Notes: a model not told the origin generated them from the letters alone. Counted from the first letter of the stretch, positions 1-5,233 are shown. The stretch: 6,305 nucleotides of DNA from an uncultured Bacteroidales bacterium (GCA_946530505.1 CAMNAD010000087.1:1-6305); one strand, 5' to 3'. Program-made: numbers and translations.

Positions 1-2
1 GT

Positions 3-119
3 CTGCCGGATTTCAAGGATACCCGCATAAGGATGGTCACCACCCTTGATGTGGCAGAACTATATTCTATACTCGACAATATTGCAGAACGCTATGCTGA
101 TACAACGCTTGATTCTTAA
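3..119 (+). CDS. 3' end of an unidentified gene (partial)
   Basis: An open frame enters from the left edge and stops with TAA at 117-119, leaving 38 residues. Codon choice in its first half resembles the neighbouring genes, and the last ~20 residues (core VAELYSILDNIAERYA) look like a C-terminal amphipathic helix, so it is probably the tail of a real protein. I do not recognise the family. The pattern R-x-V-T-x-x-D followed by a helix is vaguely like the end of some fold-type I PLP enzymes, but that is too weak to name it. It is co-directional with lpxK and overlaps its start, which suggests cotranscription and perhaps translational coupling. Confidence 0.5.
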   Translation: MPDFKDTRIRMVTTLDVAELYSILDNIAERYADTTLDS

Positions 120-1089
120 ACGTGCCGCCAAGGTCTGGCGGAAAGCCCCCGAAGCGGAAGTTCCCACAATCTGCGTGGGAAATATAACCGTGGGCGGGAC
201 GGGAAAGACCCCGCATACGGAGATGATACTGCGCCTCCTGCAGGAACTGCGCCCCGATGCGCGACTGGCGGTGCTGTCCCGAGGCTACAAGCGCAAGAGC
301 AAGGGGTATCAGCAGGTAATGACTGACAGTACGGCCTCGTTCGCAGGGGATGAACCCCTGCAGATCAAGCGCAAGTTCCCGGAGGTGAAAGTGTCGGTCG
401 ACAAGAACCGGGTGGAAGGGTGCAGGAATCTGGTCTCGGACGGGACGGACATCATCGTGCTGGACGACGCTTTCCAGTACAAGAAACTCCACGCGACGCT
501 CAACATCGTGCTGGTCAACTCCGGCAGGCCTGTTTTCCAGGATAGCCTTTTGCCCTTCGGCCGTCTGCGGGACTTGCCGTCAAGGATGGCGGACGCAGAT
601 GTCGTGATAGTTACCAAATGTCCGCACGAAATGGATGACGACGAGAAGGCAGGCTGGAGGGAGAAACTCCGTCTTCGCGAAGACCAGCCGCTGTTCTTTA
701 CCACTGTAGATTATGACACTCCGGCAGCCGTATGGCCGCAGGATGCCGACCCGCGCTACAATTATTCCAAGACCGTTGTTCTTTTCAGCGGAATAGCGGA
801 CGATTCCCAGTTGCGGGCATATTTGAGCGATACCTATAAAATAGTAGATGTGCTGAAGTTCGCCGATCATCACAAATATTCGAATGCAGACATGCGCAGC
901 ATCGCTGCCGCGGTACGCCGTTATCCCACGGCAGCCCTTCTTACAACAGAAAAGGACGCTGTCCGCGTCCTCGACTGTAAGAAAGTTGATGAATCCATTC
1001 GCAAGCGCCTGTTCGCCGTGCCTGTAAAGGCTTCCTTCGTAGGAGATGGCGAGGCGGAGGCCTTTGCGCGTATCCTGGCTAGACTGTAA
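94..1089 (+). CDS. lpxK: Tetraacyldisaccharide 4'-kinase (LpxK)
   Basis: LpxK phosphorylates the 4' position of tetraacyldisaccharide 1-phosphate to make lipid IVA, the sixth step of lipid A synthesis, on the inner face of the cytoplasmic membrane. With the ATG at 94 the protein has 331 residues, normal for the family. Visible motifs are the Walker A loop GGTGKTPH (34-41), LSRGYKRKSKG (61-71), GDEP (85-88, with the Asp expected to be catalytic), LDDAFQY (123-129), PFGRLRD (154-160), FSGIA (231-235), FADHHKYS (256-263, with the His expected to be catalytic) and TTEKD (284-288). The start is uncertain. ATG 49 or TTG 46 would add 15 or 16 residues that partly resemble the longer N-terminal membrane helix of relatives, but would overlap the upstream frame by about 71 bp instead of 26. 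The usual His of the DDxFQH motif is Tyr here. The gene ends convergently with frr, the stops overlapping by 11 bp. Confidence 0.95.
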   Translation: MLIQRLILKRAAKVWRKAPEAEVPTICVGNITVGGTGKTPHTEMILRLLQELRPDARLAVLSRGYKRKSKGYQQVMTDSTASFAGDEPLQIKRKFPEVKVSVDKNRVEGCRNLVSDGTDIIVLDDAFQYKKLHATLNIVLVNSGRPVFQDSLLPFGRLRDLPSRMADADVVIVTKCPHEMDDDEKAGWREKLRLREDQPLFFTTVDYDTPAAVWPQDADPRYNYSKTVVLFSGIADDSQLRAYLSDTYKIVDVLKFADHHKYSNADMRSIAAAVRRYPTAALLTTEKDAVRVLDCKKVDESIRKRLFAVPVKASFVGDGEAEAFARILARL

Positions 1090-1648
1090 GGATTTCCTTT
1101 TCCTTGGCTGCTACTATCTCATCGACGTTCTTTACGAACTTGTCGGTGATTTTCTGCACCTCGGCCTCGCCTTCTTTCTCGGTGTCTTCGCTCATACCCT
1201 CGTTCTTCTGGGCCTTTTTGAGAAGGTCCATGGCATCGCGGCGGGAGTTGCGAACCACGACCTTTGCCTGCTCGCCGGCAGCCTTCGCCTTCTTCACGAG
1301 ATCCTTGCGGCGGTCTTCGGTAAGGGCGGGAACCACGCAGCGGATGATTTCACCGTTGTTCTGGGGAGTGAAGCCGAGGTTGGCGTCGAGAATGGCTTTT
1401 TCGATTGCAGGTATGAGATTCCTCTCCCAGGGCTGGATCGCCAGAGTCTTGGCATCAGGGCTGCTGACGGAGGAAACCTGGGGGATGGGAGTGGGACTGC
1501 CATAGTAGTTCACCATGACATTGTTGAAGATGGAGGGATTGGCCTTGCCTACACGGTAGGTCTTGAGGTCTTCCTCCAGGAACGTGACGGCCTCCTTCAT
1601 TTTTTGCTCTGCGCCGTTCAGGATTTCTTTTGCTCTTTCGGTTAACAT
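1079..1648 (-). CDS. frr: Ribosome recycling factor
   Basis: RRF acts with EF-G to split post-termination ribosomes and release mRNA and tRNA in the cytoplasm. The product has 189 residues (family about 185). The ATG at 1648-1646 gives the classic beginning LTERAKEILNGAEQKMKEAV; a longer open frame upstream adds 22 unrelated residues and is rejected. The N-terminal helix (1-30) and the region from about 105 to the end form the three-helix domain I, with the conserved VRNSRRDAM at 132-140. Residues 31-104, including YRVGKANPSIF and IQPWERNLIPAIEKAI, form the beta domain II. It lies 103 nt downstream of pyrH on the same strand, the common pyrH-frr pairing, and is probably cotranscribed with it. 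The leader carries a strong hairpin and a short A-rich direct repeat rather than a Shine-Dalgarno sequence. Confidence 0.97.
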   Translation of the reverse strand: MLTERAKEILNGAEQKMKEAVTFLEEDLKTYRVGKANPSIFNNVMVNYYGSPTPIPQVSSVSSPDAKTLAIQPWERNLIPAIEKAILDANLGFTPQNNGEIIRCVVPALTEDRRKDLVKKAKAAGEQAKVVVRNSRRDAMDLLKKAQKNEGMSEDTEKEGEAEVQKITDKFVKNVDEIVAAKEKEILTV

Positions 1649-1651
1649 ATC

Positions 1652-1677
1652 TTCTTGTATTTTGTTTTCTTGTATTT
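1652..1677 (-). repeat. Two direct copies of an 11-nt A-rich word before frr
   Basis: The word AAATACAAGAA (minus strand) occurs exactly twice, at 1677-1667 and 1662-1652, with a period of 15 nt, and ends 3 nt before the frr start codon. It could be a small slipped duplication. Its A-richness fits the unstructured leaders preferred in Bacteroidota, which mostly do without Shine-Dalgarno pairing. Any function is inference. Confidence 0.6.
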
Positions 1678-1685
1678 CCCTCCGC

Positions 1686-1744
1686 GAAAGGCAAAGGGCC
1701 GGTCCGTGTCCCACAAGGGGAGCCCGGTACCGGCATTGCCTTTC
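1686..1744 (-). promoter_or_regulatory. Strong hairpin between pyrH and frr
   Basis: The segments 1686-1703 and 1729-1744 are inverted repeats: nine perfect pairs (GAAAGGCAA with TTGCCTTTC), a small internal loop, then six more (GCCGGT with ACCGGC). The 25-nt apical segment can form a further small stem (1709-1712 with 1718-1721). In the pyrH-frr transcript the hairpin begins 7 nt after the pyrH stop and ends 37 nt before the frr start. No T-tract follows in the direction of transcription, so it is not a standard intrinsic terminator. It may be a processing or stability element, or may tune frr expression. The pairing is visible; the role is not. Confidence 0.45.
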
Positions 1745-1751
1745 CAGAGGC

Positions 1752-2456
1752 CTACGCGTGAACTATTGTTCCGATCTTTTCGCCCTGCAGCAGCCTGAGC
1801 AGGCCGCCGGGAGTGTTGATGTCGAACACTACGATGGGCACGGGCCCCTGTTCGCAAAGGGCGAAGGCGGTCTGGTCCATTACCTTGAGGTGTTTCACGA
1901 GGGCCTCCTGGAAAGTGAGTTCGTCGTATTTCACCGCGGTCGGATCTTTCTCCGGGTCGGCAGTGTATACGCCGTCTACGCGGGTGCCTTTCAGCAAGGC
2001 TCCCGCCCCAATTTCAAGGGCGCGCAGAGCGGCTCCCGAGTCGGTGGAGAAGTAGGGGTTGCCGGTGCCTCCGGCAATCAGCGCAACTCCGCCTTCTTCC
2101 AGGACAGCCACGGCATTGTCCCTTGTATACAGTTGTGCGAGCGGTGCCATCTGCGTAGCGGTAAAAACTTCTGCCTTGATGCCTTCGGAGCGCAGGGCGC
2201 TGCACAGGGCGAGCGAATTGATGACTGTGGCGAGCATCCCCATTCGGTCGCCGGTCACCCGGTCATATCCCTTTCCTATTCCCTGGATGCCGCGGAATAT
2301 ATTTCCTCCGCCGTTTACGATGGCTATCTGATATCCGGCTTTGACAGCCTTTGCAATCTCTCCGGCGAATTTGCGCAGGCTGTTCTCGTCCAAGCCCTTG
2401 CCTGCGGGGCCTCCGAGGCTCTCGCCGCTGAGTTTGAGTAGTACTCTCTTATACAT
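1752..2456 (-). CDS. pyrH: UMP kinase (uridylate kinase)
   Basis: PyrH transfers phosphate from ATP to UMP to make UDP in pyrimidine nucleotide synthesis; it is a cytoplasmic hexamer of the amino-acid kinase fold, unrelated to eukaryotic UMP/CMP kinases. The product has 234 residues, the usual size. Motifs in order are KLSGE (8-12), GGGNIFRG (49-56), DRMGMLAT (70-77, UMP-site region), GGTGNPYFSTDSGAALRA (129-146), KGTRVDGVYTADP (156-168, ATP-site region) and MDQTA (193-197). The ATG at 2456-2454 places MYKRVLLKLSGES exactly as in the family; a 19-residue upstream extension in frame runs through the promoter and is rejected. It is transcribed away from sdhC, followed by frr, and preceded by its own Bacteroidota-type promoter. 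Confidence 0.97.
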   Translation of the reverse strand: MYKRVLLKLSGESLGGPAGKGLDENSLRKFAGEIAKAVKAGYQIAIVNGGGNIFRGIQGIGKGYDRVTGDRMGMLATVINSLALCSALRSEGIKAEVFTATQMAPLAQLYTRDNAVAVLEEGGVALIAGGTGNPYFSTDSGAALRALEIGAGALLKGTRVDGVYTADPEKDPTAVKYDELTFQEALVKHLKVMDQTAFALCEQGPVPIVVFDINTPGGLLRLLQGEKIGTIVHA

Positions 2457-2482
2457 CGTGCTTATAATTGGTTTGCGGAGAA

Positions 2483-2514
2483 CAAAAATATCGGAAAATT
2501 CGCAAACTTGCAAG
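2483..2514 (-). promoter_or_regulatory. Promoter of pyrH-frr (Bacteroidota type)
   Basis: On the minus strand a perfect -7 box TATTTTTG (2490-2483; consensus TAnnTTTG) is preceded, after 20 nt, by CTTG (2514-2511) as the -33 element. Transcription would start near 2478, giving a leader of about 22 nt before the pyrH ATG. The -33 element lies inside the promoter of the divergent sdhC gene, within the palindrome CTTGCAAG (2507-2514). Confidence 0.65.
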
Positions 2515-2530
2515 AAATGCCTTATATTTG
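2499..2530 (+). promoter_or_regulatory. Promoter of sdhC (Bacteroidota type)
   Basis: A perfect -7 box TATATTTG (2523-2530) is preceded by a 20-nt spacer and TTCG (2499-2502), a 3-of-4 match to the -33 consensus TTTG. Predicted transcription start is near 2535, about 18 nt before the sdhC ATG. It overlaps the divergent pyrH promoter over 2499-2514. Confidence 0.6.
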
Positions 2531-2552
2531 CAGACCAAAAGTACTAAAAGAG

Positions 2553-3245
2553 ATGTTTATTTTCAATTCATCCATCGGAAAGAAATTCATACAGTCCATC
2601 AGCGGCGCTTTCCTCATCATCTTCCTGCTTCTGCACGGAACCATCAATTTTTTCTCGGTAATCGACACATTCACAGGCAAGTTCGGTGCTCCTGACGGGC
2701 TTTTCCAGAAGGGATGCGACTTTATGGCGCTCCCTATCGTGGATATCATGGTCCCGGTGCTCGCACTTGGCTTTCTGGTGCATATAGGTTATGGCTGCTG
2801 GCTCACCTGGCAGAACATGAAAGCCCGCGGCGGTGTCAAGCGCTATGAGGTTTCCAGCAAGGCCGCTACCGACAGCTGGAGCGCACGCAATATGTTCGTG
2901 CTCGGTATCATCATCCTCGGTGCCATTTTCTTCCATCTTACAGACTTCTGGGCTCACATGCAGCTTCAGGACTTCCTCGGCAACGAGGCGGAGAATCCCT
3001 ACACCCTTCTTCTTGCTACCTTCAAGTCCTGGTGGATGCTTGCCATCTATCTCCTTTGGTTCGTTGCCATCTGGTTCCACCTCTGTCACGGTTTCTGGAG
3101 CATGTTCCAGACCATAGGCTGGAGCGGACAGACCTGGATGAAGCGCCTCAAAGTAATAGGCATAATCGTGGCAACCCTTATTTTCCTGATTTTTGCAGCA
3201 GTTGCAGTGAACGCTTTCATACAGGCAAATTTCCTGATGGCATAG
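2553..3245 (+). CDS. sdhC: Succinate dehydrogenase/fumarate reductase cytochrome b subunit
   Basis: This is the di-haem membrane anchor that links the SdhAB/FrdAB catalytic dimer to the quinone pool, used in anaerobic Bacteroidales mainly for fumarate respiration. The protein has 230 residues and five hydrophobic segments, roughly 15-37, 61-86, 112-134, 160-183 and 197-222. Membrane histidines H28 (LLLHG), H77 (LVHIGY), H128 (FFHLTDFW) and H176 or H179 (WFHLCHGFW) are candidate haem ligands, matching the spacing expected of the single-polypeptide, two-haem (type B) class. The ATG at 2553 gives the family-like start MFIFNSSIGKKFIQSISG; a 15-residue upstream extension would run into the promoter. 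Oddly, no flavoprotein or iron-sulfur subunit gene follows: the next gene is rplM. The catalytic subunits may lie elsewhere in the genome. Confidence 0.92.
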   Translation: MFIFNSSIGKKFIQSISGAFLIIFLLLHGTINFFSVIDTFTGKFGAPDGLFQKGCDFMALPIVDIMVPVLALGFLVHIGYGCWLTWQNMKARGGVKRYEVSSKAATDSWSARNMFVLGIIILGAIFFHLTDFWAHMQLQDFLGNEAENPYTLLLATFKSWWMLAIYLLWFVAIWFHLCHGFWSMFQTIGWSGQTWMKRLKVIGIIVATLIFLIFAAVAVNAFIQANFLMA

Positions 3246-3253
3246 CGCTTCAT

Positions 3254-3284
3254 TTTGATTATTGCAAATAATTTTTTATCTTTG
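3254..3284 (+). promoter_or_regulatory. Promoter of the rplM-rpsI ribosomal cluster
   Basis: This is a textbook Bacteroidota promoter: -33 TTTG (3254-3257), a 19-nt spacer, and -7 TATCTTTG (3277-3284), in AT-rich DNA 9 nt after the sdhC stop. Transcription should start near 3289, giving a leader of about 55 nt before rplM. Both boxes match consensus fully, as expected for a highly expressed ribosomal operon. Confidence 0.8.
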
Positions 3285-3318
3285 CGGCCCCTTATTTTTA
3301 AGGGATCGCAATTTTTTT
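3282..3318 (+). terminator. Hairpin plus T-tract between sdhC and rplM: terminator or L13 leader element
   Basis: Outer arms TTGCG (3282-3286) and CGCAA (3307-3311) and inner arms CCCTTA (3289-3294) and TAAGGG (3299-3304) form an 11-bp hairpin with a 2x2 internal loop and a TTTT apical loop, followed by seven Ts (3312-3318). RNA read through from sdhC could form the whole structure and terminate. RNA started at the rplM promoter (about 3289) would contain only the 6-bp inner stem and so mostly escape. An autoregulatory leader class has been reported upstream of L13 genes in Bacteroidia; whether this matches it cannot be decided by eye. Confidence 0.55.
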
Positions 3319-3344
3319 AAGTATAACTATTAAAGATCAAGACA

Positions 3345-3797
3345 GTGGACACACTTAGTTACAAGACAGTTTCGCTTAACAAAGCAACTGTAGACAAGCA
3401 GTGGGTGGTCATTGACGCGACGGATCTCGCTCTTGGTCGTCTGGCCTCCAGGGTTGCCCTTGTCCTCCGCGGCAAGACCAAACCCGGCTTCACTCCCAAC
3501 GTGGACTGCGGCGACAATGTCATCGTAGTAAACGCAGAGAAAGTCGCTCTCACAGGCAAAAAGATGACCGACCGCGTTTATACCCGTTACACGGGATATC
3601 CGGGCGGACAGCGCTTCACCACTCCCAAGGAGATCCTCGCAAAGAGGCCCGAGGAGCTTGTAAGGAGAGCAGTAAAGGGTATGCTCCCCAAGACACGTCT
3701 TGGTGACAAGATCCTCCACAACCTGCACGTTTACGCAGGTCCCGAGCATCCTCACCAGGCACAGAACCCTAAAACAATCAAGTTGAACGAAATCTAA
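3345..3797 (+). CDS. rplM: 50S ribosomal protein L13 (uL13)
   Basis: L13 is an early-assembly protein that binds 23S rRNA in the large subunit. The product has 150 residues. Family features are QWVVIDATDLALGRLASRVA (19-38), the central HVDCGDNV-like PNVDCGDNVIVVNAEKVALT (51-70), YTRYTGYPGG (79-88) and the signature region AVKGMLPKTRLGDK (109-122) ending in YAGPEHPH (130-137). The start is GTG at 3345, chosen because the sequence from there (MDTLSYKT) matches the N-terminus typical of Bacteroidales L13 and no ATG lies nearby in frame. No Shine-Dalgarno is visible; the preceding sequence is A-rich. It heads the rplM-rpsI pair, with rpsI beginning 9 nt after its stop. Confidence 0.97.
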   Translation: MDTLSYKTVSLNKATVDKQWVVIDATDLALGRLASRVALVLRGKTKPGFTPNVDCGDNVIVVNAEKVALTGKKMTDRVYTRYTGYPGGQRFTTPKEILAKRPEELVRRAVKGMLPKTRLGDKILHNLHVYAGPEHPHQAQNPKTIKLNEI

Positions 3798-3806
3798 AAG
3801 TCGCAA

Positions 3807-4196
3807 ATGGAACAGACACACGCCCTTGGAAGACGTAAAGCAGCTGTAGCTCGCGTTTATCTGGCAGCAGGTGCTGGCAATGTAACCATCAACGACCGCC
3901 CTCTGGAAGACTTCTTCCCTCAGGACAGCCTGCGTTACATTGTTAACCAGCCGTTTGCAGTGACTGAGACCGAAGGTAAATTCGACGTTAAGGTAACCGT
4001 CGTCGGCGGTGGCACCAAAGGCCAGGCCGAAGCTATCCGTCTCGGTATTGCACGCGCCCTCTGCGAGGTTGACAAGGAAGCATATCGTCCGGCTCTCAAG
4101 GCAGCAGGTTTCCTCACCCGCGATGCTCGCGAGGTAGAGCGCAAGAAACCCGGTCAGCCCGGAGCTCGTCGCCGCTTCCAGTTCAGCAAGCGTTAA
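3807..4196 (+). CDS. rpsI: 30S ribosomal protein S9 (uS9)
   Basis: S9 sits in the head of the small subunit, and its basic C-terminal tail reaches the P-site tRNA. The product has 129 residues. It shows the N-terminal ALGRRKAAVARVYL (6-19), the family signature GGGTKGQAEAIRLGIARAL (67-85), and the very basic tail ending GARRRFQFSKR, whose terminal SKR is the conserved element that contacts P-site tRNA. The ATG at 3807 is preceded by GTCGCAA, with no Shine-Dalgarno. It follows rplM by 9 nt, the near-universal rplM-rpsI pairing, and is separated from rpsB by a 158-nt structured gap. Confidence 0.98.
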   Translation: MEQTHALGRRKAAVARVYLAAGAGNVTINDRPLEDFFPQDSLRYIVNQPFAVTETEGKFDVKVTVVGGGTKGQAEAIRLGIARALCEVDKEAYRPALKAAGFLTRDAREVERKKPGQPGARRRFQFSKR

Positions 4197-4354
4197 TATA
4201 CTTACGCTGTTTTACTTTCGCACAGTTGCTGTTTAAACCCTTTACAGGATAGTTGCAGCACTGCGGAAAAGGCCGGGGACCGGCAAGGCCGCTACCCTGT
4301 CCTTGAAGAAAAGAGACCCGCGCAGCGGGAAAAACATTTAACAAGAAACAACAA
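4197..4354 (+). promoter_or_regulatory. Structured rpsB leader region (candidate S2-responsive leader)
   Basis: This is the longest gap inside the ribosomal cluster and contains no gene. Three stems can be drawn. CAGTTGCTG (4223-4231) pairs with CAGCACTG (4256-4263) as eight pairs with one bulged T. GCGG (4263-4266) with CCGC (4289-4292) encloses GCCGG/CCGGC (4272-4276 with 4280-4284). CCCGC/GCGGG (4317-4321 with 4325-4329) has a 3-nt loop. A 25-nt A-rich unpaired stretch then leads to the rpsB ATG. In other bacteria rpsB-tsf is autoregulated by S2 binding its own leader, so a regulatory leader is plausible. I see no convincing promoter here, so rpsB may be cotranscribed with rplM-rpsI. Confidence 0.5.
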
Positions 4355-5221
4355 ATGTCACGTACAAATTTCCAAGAATTGCTTGATGCAGGTGTTCATT
4401 TCGGACATCTTGCCCGCAAGTGGAATCCTAAAATGGCTCCGTACATCTTCGACCAGAAAAACGGGATCCACATCATCGACCTGCACAAGACTGTCGTCAA
4501 GATAGACGAGGCGGCAGAGGAGATGAAGATACTTGCCAAATCAGGACGCAAGATCCTCTTCGTCGCCACCAAGAAACAGGCCAAGGATATCGTATCCGAG
4601 AAGGCCGCATCCGTCGGCATGCCCTCAGTGACTGAGCGCTGGGCAGGCGGTATGCTTACCAACTTCCCCACCATCCGCAAAGCCGTCAAGAAGATGAGCA
4701 CCATCGACAAGATGAAAGAGGATGGAACATTTGACAAGCTCGCAAAACGTGAGCGTCTTCAGATCGACCGCCAGCGCGCAAAGCTCGAGAAGAACCTCGG
4801 CAGCATCCGCGACATGAGCCGCCTTCCCGCAGCCCTGTTCGTGGTTGACATCCAGAAAGAGGCCAACGCCGTCAAGGAAGCCAATCGTCTGAATATCCCG
4901 GTATTCGCAATGGTTGATACTTGCTGCGATCCCACTCCCGTTGATTATGTGATTCCGGCAAATGACGATGCCGCAAAGAGCGTAGAATGCGTTCTCACCG
5001 CACTTTGCACAGCTATCCAGGAAGGCCTCGAGGAGCGTAAGCTCGAGAAAGACAAAGAAGCTGAATCTGCTCCTGCAGAGGCTGAGGCTCCCAAGGCAGA
5101 GAAGACTCTCCGCAGCCGCCGCGCGAAGAAGGCCGAAGAGGCTGCTCCCGCAGAGGCTGAAGCCCCCAAGGCAGAAGAAGCTCCCGCAGCCGAGCCCGCT
5201 GAAGAAGTTGAATCCAAATAA
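4355..5221 (+). CDS. rpsB: 30S ribosomal protein S2 (uS2) with C-terminal extension
   Basis: S2 binds late to the small subunit between head and body and, in proteobacteria, helps hold S1. The product has 288 residues; the family core is about 230. Core motifs are LLDAGVHFGHLARKWNPKM (9-27), NGIHIIDLHKTV (36-47), ILFVATKKQAKDIV (67-80), ERWAGGMLTNFPTIRK (94-109), PAALFVVDIQKEANAVKEAN (158-177) and DPTPVDYVIPANDDA (192-206). After LEERKLEKDKEAES comes a low-complexity tail of Ala, Glu, Pro and Lys (about 229-288) with two copies of APAEAEAPKAE (239-249, 264-274) flanking a basic TLRSRRAKKA. C-terminal extensions of S2 occur in other Bacteroidales, with different composition. The ATG follows the A-rich ACAAGAAACAACAA. 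tsf follows after 12 nt. Confidence 0.97.
   Translation: MSRTNFQELLDAGVHFGHLARKWNPKMAPYIFDQKNGIHIIDLHKTVVKIDEAAEEMKILAKSGRKILFVATKKQAKDIVSEKAASVGMPSVTERWAGGMLTNFPTIRKAVKKMSTIDKMKEDGTFDKLAKRERLQIDRQRAKLEKNLGSIRDMSRLPAALFVVDIQKEANAVKEANRLNIPVFAMVDTCCDPTPVDYVIPANDDAAKSVECVLTALCTAIQEGLEERKLEKDKEAESAPAEAEAPKAEKTLRSRRAKKAEEAAPAEAEAPKAEEAPAAEPAEEVESK
5069..5176 (+). repeat. Two 33-bp in-frame direct repeats in the rpsB tail
   Basis: Copies at 5069-5101 and 5144-5176 encode the identical eleven residues APAEAEAPKAE. They differ at four third-codon positions only (CCT/CCC, GAG/GAA, GCT/GCC, GAG/GAA), so the DNA has drifted silently while the peptide is conserved. The unit spacing is 75 nt. The likely origin is an internal duplication in the low-complexity tail. 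Confidence 0.8.
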
Positions 5222-5233
5222 ATCCCAGAAGTT

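Noticed and set aside
1563..2441. Plus-strand open frame (292 codons) opposite frr and pyrH
   Set aside because: It crosses two unmistakable minus-strand genes and their hairpin gap; no family features seen.
2457..2513. N-terminal extension of PyrH by 19 residues
   Set aside because: It would run through the predicted promoter and the family starts at MYKRVLLKLSGE.
2568..3089. Minus-strand open frame (173 codons) opposite sdhC
   Set aside because: sdhC has all membrane segments and histidines in the sense frame; the antisense product looks like the usual charged mirror of a hydrophobic protein.
4213..4220. TACTTTCG as a -7 box for a separate rpsB promoter
   Set aside because: It misses one core base of TAnnTTTG, and no TTG-like -33 element lies 19-21 nt upstream.
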